From NCBI GenBank assembly GCA_002050125.1, contig MWTA01000084.1, positions 38,629 to 102,628 on the forward strand: DNA of 64,000 bases. The letters run 5' to 3'. The notes under the pieces are model-generated. The model saw nothing but the letters and a program-made list of their open reading frames with translations, did no database searches and was not told the DNA's origin. The position numbers and the translations under genes are program-made. Below, piece by piece: positions 8,160-18,439 of this stretch; position 1 is the first letter of the stretch, and every line of letters begins with the position of its first letter. The DNA is from Anaerolineae bacterium UTCFX2. Lineage in GTDB: Bacteria > Chloroflexota > Anaerolineae > Anaerolineales > UBA4823.

Positions 8160-8618
8160 CTATTGGTTTGTCTTGCAGACCAAACGGCGCGCGACAATTC
8201 CGCCGTTGAATGGGTCGATCAGAAAATAAGCCTCCTGGATCGCCGGCTCCGGGACAATCGTGACCTTTTCGGTTGAATCCGTTCCCTTTTCTTTGCGAAC
8301 TACTTCTGGGTGGGGAACGACCTTGATATACCAGTACTCCGTTGAGATCTTGATCGGTTTATTCTCCGGAAGCATGGGTCCGGCGCAACTCGTGTGTTGA
8401 ACGGCTGAAAAGTCGGCTACGACATCTTTTCCGTATACCATGCGCGCCTCGTGGATTTCCCAGTAATCCCGGTTTTTTGAGACCGTGCTCGGTTTTAAGG
8501 CTGCCCAGGCAATTTCCAGGGCTTCTTGTTGCCGCAGGCTTTTTTGAGATTTTACACAGGCTGAAATCAATATAGGGAGTAAGAAAGACAGAAAAACTAA
8601 AAAGAAAATCCTTTTCAT
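8160..8618 (-). CDS. Small secreted lipoprotein, function unknown
   Basis: A 152-residue protein with a signal peptide ending in the lipobox LISAC at about residue 21. The exported domain begins with a helix (QQEALEIAWAALKP) and has strands ending in AYFLIDPFNGGIVARRLV, a layout that recalls PepSY-like domains but without enough similarity for a call. It has one further pair of cysteines (about residues 78 and 148). It converges with the SDR gene, 13 bp apart. A TATAAT on the minus strand near 8670 could be its promoter. No function is proposed. Confidence 0.6.
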   Translation of the reverse strand: MKRIFFLVFLSFLLPILISACVKSQKSLRQQEALEIAWAALKPSTVSKNRDYWEIHEARMVYGKDVVADFSAVQHTSCAGPMLPENKPIKISTEYWYIKVVPHPEVVRKEKGTDSTEKVTIVPEPAIQEAYFLIDPFNGGIVARRLVCKTNQ

Positions 8619-8772
8619 TTGGCTTGGGTCTCAGTCATGAGATAGATTTGTTTGAAGTTCATTATACTCATAATTTACACCATCTTCACAGTAGAAAATT
8701 CCCGGTTGTCCGCGCGGGTGCAGCGCTTTCACTGGGTAACTTCGGAGTGTGGGAGGTGGTCGTGGGGGCTGG

Positions 8773-9117
8773 TCAGCGGTTGAGACCGTACTCTTTGAGC
8801 AGGCGCTCGAGCACTGCTTGATCCGCATTTTCAATATTGATCAATTGTAGTCCGATTCTAAAGAGATCTGGGTCTTCATCTGGCGCGCACCAAATCACAC
8901 GTGCTTCGATATCAAGCAAGGGCTGGTCGCCGTATGTCTCTGGAAGGTCAATCCGCAATTGAAAATTGTTATTTACTTTCAGAGGCAGGTTTCCAACGAT
9001 CAGCGCGCCATCAGTGGTCATATCGACTAGATAACCGACGAGGCGCTCGCTTCTTCGATCGATTACACGCGAAAAGAAAGTCAGGATTCTGCGATTCTGT
9101 TTACGACGTTCATCCAT
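8773..9117 (-). CDS. PilZ-domain protein (putative c-di-GMP receptor)
   Basis: A 114-residue single-domain protein. The N-terminus RRKQNRR fits the RxxxR part of PilZ, and DMTTDGALI near residue 32 fits the (D/N)xSxxG part with threonine in place of serine. The remainder has the alternating strands and final helix of PilZ (VNNNFQLRIDLP, ARVIWCAPD, RIGLQLINI). PilZ domains bind cyclic di-GMP and control motility, adhesion or polysaccharide synthesis. No partner domain is present, so its target is unknown. A TATAAT-type box on the minus strand near 9160-9166 is a plausible promoter, with a leader of about 40 nt. Confidence 0.75.
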   Translation of the reverse strand: MDERRKQNRRILTFFSRVIDRRSERLVGYLVDMTTDGALIVGNLPLKVNNNFQLRIDLPETYGDQPLLDIEARVIWCAPDEDPDLFRIGLQLINIENADQAVLERLLKEYGLNR

Positions 9118-9212
9118 GGTTAAAATCCCGATGCCGATTCATAATCAGAACTTAACCTATTATAACGGTATGTTGCCAGGTATCAAGTAGGGAAGGGGTA
9201 CTGCGGTACTGT

Positions 9213-10277
9213 TCATTCGGTTACGTAGATGGGATTGCTAAAAATCCAACCTCTTTTTTGCCCGTGCAGCACAGAATAAACTTCGACGCGATATGCGCCG
9301 GTCTCTTTTGCCGGGTGAGTGCAGAGCTTTTGGTTGTTCCACTCATTTACGATTGCACCGTTGCAGATCAGGCGGCATTCAGCCTCCGCCGGCAGCCGAA
9401 TTTGGATCGTGATTCCCCAGCGGGCGGAGATGGTTCCTCCCATCATTGCCGTGTGTCCATACCCATGGGCATGGAAGCTGAACCCCTTGGTTGTGGCGAG
9501 ATGATCGTTTGCGACAAAAGCCCGGCCTTGTCTCAACGCCTGATAGATCAGTTTTTGATCGTGTGCGATTTCACCGGATAACGGCTCTTCCAACAACAAA
9601 TGGGTATTGATGCCTTGGAAGTGAAACTCATAGGGAAAAACAATCTTTTTCAAGGGACCGAGTTGAACTTCCAACGCATGCGCGTCGGAGCCGCCGATGC
9701 CAACCAGGCGGCGACCAGCAATGAGCTGTTCGTCCCATTTGCGGAGCGTTTTGGCGAACGGACCTATCGCGATCTTGTGTGGGTTCCAAATATAGAATAA
9801 TGCGTGGACTTTGGTTTTTAGGTGCCTTTTAAATTCGGAGAAAGCGTTCCAAATTTCGATCCCCGTAAGGTCTTGGATTCGCCAGTCTTCCCAATTGAGC
9901 GCCTCTTCCCCGATTGCTGGGGCAGCAACATCGTCTGGATGAGCGGCAAACGAAAGCCCGCCCAGATTTTCAACGGATTTAATCAGCTTCGCCAGGTCGT
10001 TGGCGCGGTCAGCTAACTCGACCCCGGCGCCCAGAACTAACAGGTGGTTTTTTTGGGGTGTGCGCGTGCGGTCATGGATCTCCTCGCCCACCAGCAGCAA
10101 CAGCTTGCGGTCTCCATCATGGTAGTATCCCTGCGGTCCGTCAACATAAAGGTTGTGATCCGTCGTGATCACGGCATCCAGACCGGCTTTCAAACCCGCG
10201 GCAGCAATTTCGGCGTGCGAGCCAGTCCCATCTGAATAGTGCGAATGAACGTGCAGGTTTACGACAATTTCATGCAT
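9213..10277 (-). CDS. PHP-domain metal-dependent phosphoesterase
   Basis: A 354-residue protein. The N-terminal PHP fold shows HVHSHYSDGTGS (HxH metal motif), TTDHN (second motif), GEEIHD (glutamate) and later SFAAHPDD and GSDAH, which complete the metal site. About 100 C-terminal residues form a separate beta-rich domain. PHP proteins hydrolyse phosphoesters, for example nucleoside 3',5'-bisphosphates or histidinol phosphate; the substrate here cannot be set. It is divergent from secG. The start ATG 10277 is followed at once by a histidine codon; a second in-frame start was not found nearby. Confidence 0.85.
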   Translation of the reverse strand: MHEIVVNLHVHSHYSDGTGSHAEIAAAGLKAGLDAVITTDHNLYVDGPQGYYHDGDRKLLLLVGEEIHDRTRTPQKNHLLVLGAGVELADRANDLAKLIKSVENLGGLSFAAHPDDVAAPAIGEEALNWEDWRIQDLTGIEIWNAFSEFKRHLKTKVHALFYIWNPHKIAIGPFAKTLRKWDEQLIAGRRLVGIGGSDAHALEVQLGPLKKIVFPYEFHFQGINTHLLLEEPLSGEIAHDQKLIYQALRQGRAFVANDHLATTKGFSFHAHGYGHTAMMGGTISARWGITIQIRLPAEAECRLICNGAIVNEWNNQKLCTHPAKETGAYRVEVYSVLHGQKRGWIFSNPIYVTE

Positions 10278-10308
10278 CTGGAATTGAGATTCGACCTTTT
10301 TGCAAGAT

Positions 10309-10337
10309 TTGACGATTCATGGCGCGAAAGGTATAAT
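10309..10337 (+). promoter_or_regulatory. Strong sigma-70-type promoter upstream of secG
   Basis: TTGACG (10309-10314), exactly 17 bp, then TATAAT (10332-10337). Transcription would start near 10344 and give a leader of about 100 nt before the GTG of secG. This is one of the closest matches to consensus in the window. Confidence 0.8.
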
Positions 10338-10349
10338 CCATCTGCTTAA

Positions 10350-10375
10350 AAAAGACCGGTAGATAGCCGGCTTTT
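10350..10375 (+). terminator. Hairpin in the secG leader (possible attenuator)
   Basis: AAAAG-A-CCGG pairs with CCGGCTTTT around a 7-nt loop, giving a 9-bp stem with one bulged A. It lies just after the predicted start of transcription. The T-run is inside the stem, so it could be a weak terminator or a leader structure. No regulatory ligand can be named. Confidence 0.35.
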
Positions 10376-10445
10376 GATTTGACTTCACAAGGATTGCCTT
10401 ACAGCTATAACCTGTTGAGGCAAGAGGAAAGTTCTGGAGGCAAGT

Positions 10446-10670
10446 GTGCAAACTTATATTGAAATTGCGTTAATTATAACGTCAATCGCTCTAATCGTCA
10501 GCGTCATCCTCCAAAGCAAAGGCGCGGGATTGGGCGGTTTGACTGGCGGCGATTCGGGTGGTATATTCACTGCCCGACGTGGAATAGAAAAAGTTTTGTT
10601 CCGGGTCAGCATCGGGTTGAGTGTGCTCTTCTTCATCCTTGCCATTACGGCAACGTTGATCCAGGTTTGA
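10446..10670 (+). CDS. secG: Preprotein translocase subunit SecG
   Basis: A 74-residue protein with two membrane helices (about residues 5-20 and 51-72). Between them lies the SecG loop: VSVILQSKGAGLGGLTGGDSGG has the family QxxxxxGL and glycine-rich segment, and FTARRGIEKVLFR is the conserved cytoplasmic turn. SecG binds SecYE and aids SecA-driven export. The start is GTG 10446 with GGAGG eight bases upstream. It is followed by a solute-binding protein gene on the same strand, 47 bp downstream. Confidence 0.92.
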   Translation: MQTYIEIALIITSIALIVSVILQSKGAGLGGLTGGDSGGIFTARRGIEKVLFRVSIGLSVLFFILAITATLIQV

Positions 10671-10717
10671 GCAAGCCTCTCTGTTTGGGTTAGCCCACAA
10701 CTCTCAAAACAAACTTC

Positions 10718-12415
10718 TTGAAAAAGCTCCGCTGGCAAGTTCTTGTAGTCTTCTTGTCGCTGATCGGCATAGGGGTGTTGCTGCTTGGGCAGGACAAGCC
10801 CTTGCTTTCGGGCATCGAGGGTCAGAAGCAACCGGTTGCAGGCGGTTCGTACACAGAGGCGCTCATTGGCGCTCCTGCGCGGTTAAACCCTCTACTAGAT
10901 TTCTATAATCAAGTTGACTATGACGTAGACAGCCTGATCTATAGCCGTCTGATCAATTTTGACGATCGAGGCTTGCCGCATGGCGATTTGGCAAAGGACT
11001 GGGGGATTTCTCAGGATGGTAAGCGGTACAGCTTTTCCATTCGGAAGAACGCGTTTTGGCACGACGGCAAACCGGTTACCAGCGACGATGTTGTTTTCAC
11101 CATCGATCTGCTTAAGAACGACGAGATGCCAACGCCGGAGGACATCCGGGAATTTTGGAAGCAGGTCGAGGTAATTGCACTAGATGACAAGACGCTCCAG
11201 TTTACGCTCCCTGAGCCATTTTCACCGTTCTTGGATTATCTAAACATTGGCATACTTCCTAAACACCTGTTGGAAGGCTTGGCGCCGCGCGAGATCATTG
11301 CCTCGACTTTCAATTTACAACCGATTGGCAGCGGGCCGTTTCAGTTCAAGACTCTGGAATTAGATGCTGAAGTAATTAGCGGGATAGAACTGGAAAGATT
11401 CGATGGTTACTACGCAGCCAAACCTTTTCTGGAGCAATTGAATTTTCGTTATTATCCAAACGCCCAGAGTGCGCTGGATGCTTTGACGAACGGAGAGGTT
11501 CAGGGGGTAGGCGGCATTCCAAACGAGGTGTTGCAGAAGGTACTTGAGGATGAGAACTTGCAGCTATTTGCGAGTCGCTTGCCGCGCCTGGCGATGATTT
11601 ATCTGAACCTGGATAATTCAAAGCTGCCATTTTTCAAAGAGCCGGAAATTCGCCGGGCGTTGATGCAGGGATTAAATCGCAATTGGATCATCAATCACCT
11701 CTTGAAAGGTCAGGCGGTCCTGGCGAATGGGCCGATTTTCCCCGAAAATTGGGCTTTTTACAACACCTCGGGCGCGGTCGATTATAACCCTGAGCGCGCG
11801 CTGGAACTGCTAAAAGAGGCGGGGTACACCATTCCAGCCGAGGGCGGTCAAGCACGCCAGAAAGACGGCGTTTCAATGAAGTTTGAACTGGTGCACCCCG
11901 ACACCGCGCTCTACACGGCGATCGCAGAACGCATTCAGAAGGATTGGGCGCGTTTGGGGGTGGTGGTGTCCCTCAAAGCGGTTTCAAATGAAGAACTGCT
12001 CCAGAACTATCTTGAAAAGCGCAATTATCAAGCCGCGCTGGTCGAGCTTGATTTCAGCCGATCGCCAGACCCGGACCCCTATCCTTTTTGGCACCAGGGG
12101 CAGATCGTGTCCGGTCAGAATTATGCTCAATGGGACGACCGGCAGGTCAGTGAGTACCTGGAACAGGCGCGCGTTCTAGACGATCTCAACGAGCGTATAA
12201 GGCGCTATCGCAACTTTCAGGTGCGTTTTGCGGGGGAGCTTCCAGCGCTCCCGCTGTTCTACCCCATTTATTCGTTCGCCGTTGACCGGTCAATAAATGG
12301 CGTGAGCGTCGGGCCTTTATTTGATCCAAGCGACCGGTTTGCCAATATCGCTTCCTGGTTTACAAGGACTGCTCCGCAGGCTCAGATCTTTGCCACCGCC
12401 ACCCCGAATCCATAA
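10718..12415 (+). CDS. ABC-transporter peptide/oligosaccharide-binding protein (family 5)
   Basis: A 565-residue protein of the SBP_bac_5 family. An N-terminal hydrophobic segment (residues 5-23, no lipobox cysteine) is followed by GGSYTEALIGAPARLNPL, the family start. Then come YSFSIRKNAFWHDGKPVTSDDVVFT (read as SIRKNAFWHDGKPVTSDDV) and a C-terminal lobe with RRALMQGLNRNWI and NYEKAxxLLxEAGY-like NPERALELLKEAGY. These proteins deliver peptides or oligosaccharides to an importer, but no permease genes are adjacent. The start at 10718 is a TTG without a clear ribosome site; it was chosen because the signal-anchor follows directly. The tail ends in a short Thr-Pro segment. Confidence 0.85.
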   Translation: MKKLRWQVLVVFLSLIGIGVLLLGQDKPLLSGIEGQKQPVAGGSYTEALIGAPARLNPLLDFYNQVDYDVDSLIYSRLINFDDRGLPHGDLAKDWGISQDGKRYSFSIRKNAFWHDGKPVTSDDVVFTIDLLKNDEMPTPEDIREFWKQVEVIALDDKTLQFTLPEPFSPFLDYLNIGILPKHLLEGLAPREIIASTFNLQPIGSGPFQFKTLELDAEVISGIELERFDGYYAAKPFLEQLNFRYYPNAQSALDALTNGEVQGVGGIPNEVLQKVLEDENLQLFASRLPRLAMIYLNLDNSKLPFFKEPEIRRALMQGLNRNWIINHLLKGQAVLANGPIFPENWAFYNTSGAVDYNPERALELLKEAGYTIPAEGGQARQKDGVSMKFELVHPDTALYTAIAERIQKDWARLGVVVSLKAVSNEELLQNYLEKRNYQAALVELDFSRSPDPDPYPFWHQGQIVSGQNYAQWDDRQVSEYLEQARVLDDLNERIRRYRNFQVRFAGELPALPLFYPIYSFAVDRSINGVSVGPLFDPSDRFANIASWFTRTAPQAQIFATATPNP

Positions 12416-12447
12416 ATAAAGTCTCATTAGAAGCGGGCATCGGGTCG

Positions 12448-14880
12448 CTATGGCTCGCGAGAATATAGAAACCGGTAAATCATGAAATTCTCGTATATGC
12501 GCCGGATATAATTCCTGGTTTCAGCAAAAGGGATCACTTCCATAAAAAGGTCTGGATCATCTTTGGCGAGTTGAACCCAGCTTATGGTGTTTCCAGGACC
12601 GCCGTTGTATGCGGCGAGGGCGGCATATAAATCGCCATCGAAGTTCTTGCGCTGGCGGTTCAGGTAATCTATGCCTAATCTGAGGCTGACTTGCGGGCGG
12701 TACAGGTCGTCATCGGTGTAATTCTCGGGCCAGCCAAGGTTTGCCGCGATTTCCTCCCCGGTGCGCGGGATAATTTGCATCAGCCCGCGCGCTCCTGCGG
12801 ATGAGCGTACAAAACCTTCGAAAAGGCTTTCCTGCCGAATTAGCGAGAATAATAAGAGCGGATGAAAACCGTACTCCTGCGCAAGGGGGATAACCAGGTC
12901 GCCAAAAAAGGTGCCGAACCGAATATGGTTGAAGTACGCCGGCGCGCTTAACGATGTAGCATCGTTCAAGCCGGCGAGATCCAGCACCTGGCGGGCTGAC
13001 ATAATGGCGGGTCGATACGCCCCTGATTGCAGAAAAATGTCGATCAGGCGAAAAGTCTTTACCGGGTCTGCTGCGGCGTATTGCCGCAGTACCTCGAACT
13101 CGCCGCGGGCTTCGTCATAAAGTCCCAGTTTCCATAACTCCAAACCCCGGCGCAGATAGGGATCGTTTACCAGATCGCCTGGTCCCGACAGGTCAACATC
13201 TGAGGCGATGTTGAACGTCGAACGCATCCAGTCTTCAGCTTTATTTCTTTCCGCTGGCAGATCGAAAGCCAGGTTGTAACTGAGAGGCGGGTCGAATGCG
13301 CCGCGATCGTGCAGATGATCGCGGGCTCGTTCGCTATAATAGCCTGTGGGATCGATCTCTGCGGCAGTCTTCCACGCCGGGCGGGCGCGCTCAAGGTCAC
13401 CGGCTGCAGCAAGGGATTTGCCCTGCCAGAAATTTCCCGCGGCTTTGTCCTCGAGGTTATCCGAGATTGGAATATAACGCTGGAAGGTATCCGCGGCTTT
13501 GGAATAATTCTTTAGCCGGTATTGCGCCAATCCAGCCAGAAAGAGCGCTCTTGAGGCATACTCGCTATCCGGGTAAATGGAAGCAACCCGCTCCCATAAT
13601 TCAATTGCGCGTTCATATTGGGCGTCGCGCTCCGCAGCTAGCGCCGCGTCAAACAGAAATTCGGCTGCTCTGGGATGTCCCGGCGATTTCTCGGCGAACA
13701 AAGACAATGTGGTGATTGCATCTGAGGCGCGATCCAGGTCAGCCCACTGCGTATAGCCTTTCATTTCCCAGGCTTCATCCCACAGTCCGTGGTCAGGAAA
13801 CTTCTCAATCACGATATCCCATTGACGGATCGCCTCTTCGTAGTTACCTTGCGCAGCCAAAGTGAGACCGTAATAATAATGCGCGGTAGCCGGGTCGGAT
13901 GGATTGTTTTGGAGATAATGGTCAAAGGCTGCCAGGGCGGGCCCATATTGACCGGCGTAGTAATCGACGATCCCGCGCTGAAGTTCATTTACGGTGATGT
14001 TTGCGTCGACAAGTTCTACCAGCGCCAGATAAGCATCGTATGACTTTGGATAATTGTTCACCGAATCAAGATAAGCCGCATATGCCTGATCCGTTTCCCC
14101 CAATTCGGTGTAAATCTGCCCTTTCCGCAAATTGACCGCTGCCCGGGTGTAATCGCTGTTTGTGCGCTGATAAATATCTTCATAAAGCGTTAAAGCAGTT
14201 GGCATGTCTCCGGAAAGCTGATAAGCATTTGCCAGTTTCAGCCGAAGCTGCAATTCGTCGAGCACGCTGCTGGCTTCAAGCGCAGCCTGGTATTCCTGGA
14301 TAGCCGCGTCAACGTCGCTTGAAGCGAATAACGCATCCGCGGTCCAGTTTCTGACATAGGCGTCGATTGCGCCAGGTTGTTTTTCCAGGAATTGACGATA
14401 ATGCTGGGCGGCTTCTGCATATCTTTCCTGGGCTTCCAGCGCCCTGGCAAGGTAGAAATGCGCATCGGCGGATTGGGGAGAATCGGGGAATTGGGTGGTC
14501 AGCTTTTCGATTTGTTCAATTGCGCTATAGTAATTCCGCCCCAAAAGATAACTTCGAGCAACCCCCAGCATCGCCTCTGCTTGAAACTGTTTGTTCTGGG
14601 TGTCGGATAACGCGGTTTGGAATTCTGTTAGCGCCAGCTCCCAATCCCCATAAAATAGCGCTTGTTCAGCGGAATGAATCCGGAACTCGGGCAAAGGGGT
14701 TGGAGTTGGCGGCGAGACTGGGGTGGTTGGAACAACCCGTGGCGTTTCCGGTTCGGCGGCGGACGATTTGCTTGACGATTCAGTGGTTGGGGGGATTTTA
14801 TAAACGGTCGCAGCCGGCCTGATGCAGGAGGTGAGCAGAACAGAAAGCAGAACCAGCGCTCGGATCACATTGCGAAACAT
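12448..14880 (-). CDS. TPR-rich lytic murein transglycosylase, lipoprotein (Slt family)
   Basis: An 810-residue lipoprotein: signal peptide with lipobox LLTSC (about residue 19), Thr/Pro linker to about 68, then roughly 550 residues of TPR-like helical pairs. A C-terminal SLT domain follows with IRQESLF (catalytic glutamate), SSAGARGLMQIIP, a YRPQVSLRLGIDYL segment and AALAAYNGGPGN. It cleaves peptidoglycan glycan strands to 1,6-anhydro products at the outer face of the membrane. The long TPR ring recalls Slt70. It is divergent from mtnA, and its ATG sits 8 nt after a TATAGT box with no Shine-Dalgarno site, so the message should be leaderless. Confidence 0.9.
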   Translation of the reverse strand: MFRNVIRALVLLSVLLTSCIRPAATVYKIPPTTESSSKSSAAEPETPRVVPTTPVSPPTPTPLPEFRIHSAEQALFYGDWELALTEFQTALSDTQNKQFQAEAMLGVARSYLLGRNYYSAIEQIEKLTTQFPDSPQSADAHFYLARALEAQERYAEAAQHYRQFLEKQPGAIDAYVRNWTADALFASSDVDAAIQEYQAALEASSVLDELQLRLKLANAYQLSGDMPTALTLYEDIYQRTNSDYTRAAVNLRKGQIYTELGETDQAYAAYLDSVNNYPKSYDAYLALVELVDANITVNELQRGIVDYYAGQYGPALAAFDHYLQNNPSDPATAHYYYGLTLAAQGNYEEAIRQWDIVIEKFPDHGLWDEAWEMKGYTQWADLDRASDAITTLSLFAEKSPGHPRAAEFLFDAALAAERDAQYERAIELWERVASIYPDSEYASRALFLAGLAQYRLKNYSKAADTFQRYIPISDNLEDKAAGNFWQGKSLAAAGDLERARPAWKTAAEIDPTGYYSERARDHLHDRGAFDPPLSYNLAFDLPAERNKAEDWMRSTFNIASDVDLSGPGDLVNDPYLRRGLELWKLGLYDEARGEFEVLRQYAAADPVKTFRLIDIFLQSGAYRPAIMSARQVLDLAGLNDATSLSAPAYFNHIRFGTFFGDLVIPLAQEYGFHPLLLFSLIRQESLFEGFVRSSAGARGLMQIIPRTGEEIAANLGWPENYTDDDLYRPQVSLRLGIDYLNRQRKNFDGDLYAALAAYNGGPGNTISWVQLAKDDPDLFMEVIPFAETRNYIRRIYENFMIYRFLYSREP

Positions 14881-14888
14881 CGCCGGTC

Positions 14889-14917
14889 ACTATACCTGAG
14901 GCGCTGACGATTGTCAA
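14889..14917 (-). promoter_or_regulatory. Consensus promoter for the lytic transglycosylase, leaderless
   Basis: On the minus strand TTGACA (14912-14917), exactly 17 bp, then TATAGT (14889-14894), then 8 nt (14881-14888) to the ATG at 14880. Transcription should begin at or one base from the start codon. Confidence 0.8.
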
Positions 14918-14928
14918 TGTTTGAAGGT

Positions 14929-14957
14929 TTGACAGTGAAATCGGAAGATGCTAAACT
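14929..14957 (+). promoter_or_regulatory. Promoter of the mtnA operon
   Basis: TTGACA (14929-14934), 17-bp spacer, TAAACT (14952-14957). It is back-to-back with the lytic transglycosylase promoter: 11 bp separate the two -35 boxes. Transcription should start near 14964. Confidence 0.75.
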
Positions 14958-14963
14958 GAACGC

Positions 14964-15006
14964 GCCTCGAGCTATGGTTACGTGAGTCGAGGCAGCGAAA
15001 ATGCTG
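14964..15006 (+). promoter_or_regulatory. Structured leader of the mtnA operon
   Basis: Two stems lie between the predicted transcription start and the ribosome site. Stem one pairs GCCTCGA (14964-14970) with TCGAGGC (14987-14993) around a 16-nt loop. Stem two pairs CAGC (14993-14996) with GCTG (15003-15006). The second stem touches the GGAG ribosome site (15006-15009). This layout could allow translational control. I do not recognise a known SAM or SAH riboswitch class in it. Confidence 0.4.
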
Positions 15007-15019
15007 GAGAAATGGCGAT

Positions 15020-16072
15020 ATGAGAACCGTTGAATGGGATTACACCAACCACAAGCTGCGTTTAATTGATCAGCACGCGCTGCCTGGCGAATTCAGTTAC
15101 CTGAGTTTTGGCGATTATCGTGAAGTCGCCCGGGCGATCCGCAACATGGTGGTTCGCGGCGCGCCGGCAATTGGCGTTACGGCGGCTTTTGGCATGGCAT
15201 TGGCAGCGCGCCAATCGCGCGCCAGAGATACCGCTTCCTTTTTGCAAGACATGAATCGCGCGGCAGAGGAACTCAGGAACGCGCGTCCGACAGCCGTGAA
15301 CCTGAGCTGGGCGGTCGAGCGTATGTTGGGGGTGATCTCCCGCCAGCCCGCTACGCCGGAAAGTCTGCGCGCGGCTTTGTTGGATGCCGCCCAACAGTTG
15401 GCGGACGAGGATGTGCGCACCAATCAAGAGATGGCGCTTTTTGGTGCCTCTTTGATCGAGAGTGGGGATACCGTAATTCATCATTGCAACACCGGTTCGC
15501 TGGCGGCGGTGGAGTGGGGCACCGCGTTGGGAGTAATCCGCATGGCGCACCAGCAAGGGAAAGCAATCCACGTGCTGGTCGATGAAACCCGCCCGCGCTT
15601 GCAGGGTTCGAGGTTGACCGCCTGGGAATTGGAGCAGTACGGCATCGATTATGCGATTATTACGGACAACGCGGCGGGATATTTCCTCCAAAGCAGGCAG
15701 GTCCACAAGGTTTTATTCGGCGCCGATCGAGTTGCCGCAAACGGGGATGTGGTAAACAAGATCGGGACTTATATGCTGGCGCTTGCCGCGCACGCGAACC
15801 ATGTCCCAGTGTATCCGGTTGTGCCGCTTTCGACCATTGACCTGGGAACGCAGAACGGAGAAGACATCCCAATCGAGCAGCGTTCGCCTGATGAGGTATT
15901 GGATTTAATGGTCAATGGAATGCCAGTTGCCCCGGCGGATGCGCGGGCGCGCAATCCGGCTTTCGATATCACGCCCCACCGTCTCGTGAGCGCGATTGTC
16001 ACAGAAGCGGGCATTATCTACCCACCATTTAAGCGCAACATCCGCCGAGCGATCGAGCATAATTTGAAGTAA
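15020..16072 (+). CDS. mtnA: S-methyl-5-thioribose-1-phosphate isomerase
   Basis: A 350-residue enzyme of the eIF-2B/MtnA family. Seen are NMVVRGAPAIGVTAAFG near residue 42, HHCNTGSLA with the catalytic cysteine near 160, ETRPRLQGSRLTAWEL, and GADRVAANGDVVNKIGTY with the catalytic aspartate near 240. It converts 5-methylthioribose-1-phosphate to methylthioribulose-1-phosphate in the methionine salvage pathway, which recycles 5'-methylthioadenosine. ATG 15020 follows a GGAG site. It is the first gene of an operon with an adenosine-kinase-like gene and ahcY, so both by-products of S-adenosylmethionine are handled from one message. Confidence 0.93.
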   Translation: MRTVEWDYTNHKLRLIDQHALPGEFSYLSFGDYREVARAIRNMVVRGAPAIGVTAAFGMALAARQSRARDTASFLQDMNRAAEELRNARPTAVNLSWAVERMLGVISRQPATPESLRAALLDAAQQLADEDVRTNQEMALFGASLIESGDTVIHHCNTGSLAAVEWGTALGVIRMAHQQGKAIHVLVDETRPRLQGSRLTAWELEQYGIDYAIITDNAAGYFLQSRQVHKVLFGADRVAANGDVVNKIGTYMLALAAHANHVPVYPVVPLSTIDLGTQNGEDIPIEQRSPDEVLDLMVNGMPVAPADARARNPAFDITPHRLVSAIVTEAGIIYPPFKRNIRRAIEHNLK

Positions 16073-16159
16073 AATAAACACTTGTGCTTGCAGTCAGGCG
16101 TCTAGCATTCCTGAAAAATCGGTGCGCGGCACATCGACTTAATCATGCAAAAGGAAAAC

Positions 16160-17122
16160 ATGGATATTCTCCTGACCGGATCGGTTGCCTTCGACTACTT
16201 GATGACTTTTCCGGGCAATTTTAAAGATCACATTCTACCCGAACGTCTGGAAACGATCAGCCTTTCTTTTTTGGTCGACTCGATGACAAAAATGCCCGGC
16301 GGCATCGCCCCGAATATCGCCTACACGATGGCGTTGTTAGGGAGCCACCCAAGGCTGTGGGCGGCGGTTGGCGAGGATTTCGAAGAATATCGGCATGCGC
16401 TTGAGGCAGAGGGGATCGATACTTCCGGTATGCGCGTCATTCCGGGCGTGTTTACCGCCTCGTTTTTCGTCAACACGGATCGTTCAAACGCCCAGATTGC
16501 CAGTTTCTATCCGGGGGCAATGGCGCATTCTGCCGAGCTATCGTTGAAGTCGGTGAATCCAAAACCTGACCTTGTTGTGATTTCGCCAAGCGATCCGTTC
16601 GCGATGCAGCGCTATTGCGAGGAATGCCGCGAATTGAACATCCCGTTTATCTATGACCCTTCGCAGCAAATCGTGCGCATGTCCAGCGACGAATTACAGA
16701 GCGGCGTTGAGGGGGCTTGGGCGATGTTCGTCAACGATTATGAGTATGCTTTGATTAAGAAAATGACCGGGCTCGATGCCGGAGCGGTTCTGGGGAACAG
16801 CCCAGATTCATTTGTCGTCGTCACGTGCGGAAAGAGAGGCGTGGAGGTATACGCGAACTTGGGCTCTTTCGAGACGCCTAGCGTTCAGCCGAAGATGGTG
16901 CTGGACCCTACCGGCGTGGGTGACGCATTTCGCGGCGGATTTCTGACCGGTTTGAAATATGGGTTCGGTTTTGAATTGTGCGCTCAGATGGGCGTGATGT
17001 GCGCCACCTATTGCCTTGAGCATAAGGGGTCGCAAGGTCATCGGTTTACGCAACAAGAATTTGTTTCTAGATTTCGTGAGAATTTTGACGATCGAGGCAG
17101 CCTGGACGGGTTGTTAGAGTGA
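16160..17122 (+). CDS. PfkB-family sugar/nucleoside kinase, probable adenosine kinase
   Basis: A 320-residue ribokinase-fold protein. The first motif is PGGIAPNIAYTMALLG near residue 46; the second, DPTGVGDAFRGGFLTGL, carries the GxGD catalytic base near residue 255. Position between mtnA and ahcY suggests adenosine as substrate: S-adenosylhomocysteine cleavage yields adenosine, which must be removed to pull the reaction. Family PfkB also includes ribokinase and fructokinase, so this is inferred from context. ATG 16160 is chosen because AAAGGA lies just upstream. An ATG at 16145 would add five residues. The next gene starts 41 bp downstream. Confidence 0.75.
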   Translation: MDILLTGSVAFDYLMTFPGNFKDHILPERLETISLSFLVDSMTKMPGGIAPNIAYTMALLGSHPRLWAAVGEDFEEYRHALEAEGIDTSGMRVIPGVFTASFFVNTDRSNAQIASFYPGAMAHSAELSLKSVNPKPDLVVISPSDPFAMQRYCEECRELNIPFIYDPSQQIVRMSSDELQSGVEGAWAMFVNDYEYALIKKMTGLDAGAVLGNSPDSFVVVTCGKRGVEVYANLGSFETPSVQPKMVLDPTGVGDAFRGGFLTGLKYGFGFELCAQMGVMCATYCLEHKGSQGHRFTQQEFVSRFRENFDDRGSLDGLLE

Positions 17123-17139
17123 ATTCGAGTTCGTCATGA

Positions 17140-18423
<1,284 letters not shown>

Positions 18424-18439
18424 ATCGAACAGGGTTAAG

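Noticed and set aside
15062..15706. 214-codon frame opposite mtnA
   Set aside because: The mtnA motifs are complete on the plus strand; the antisense product has no pattern.
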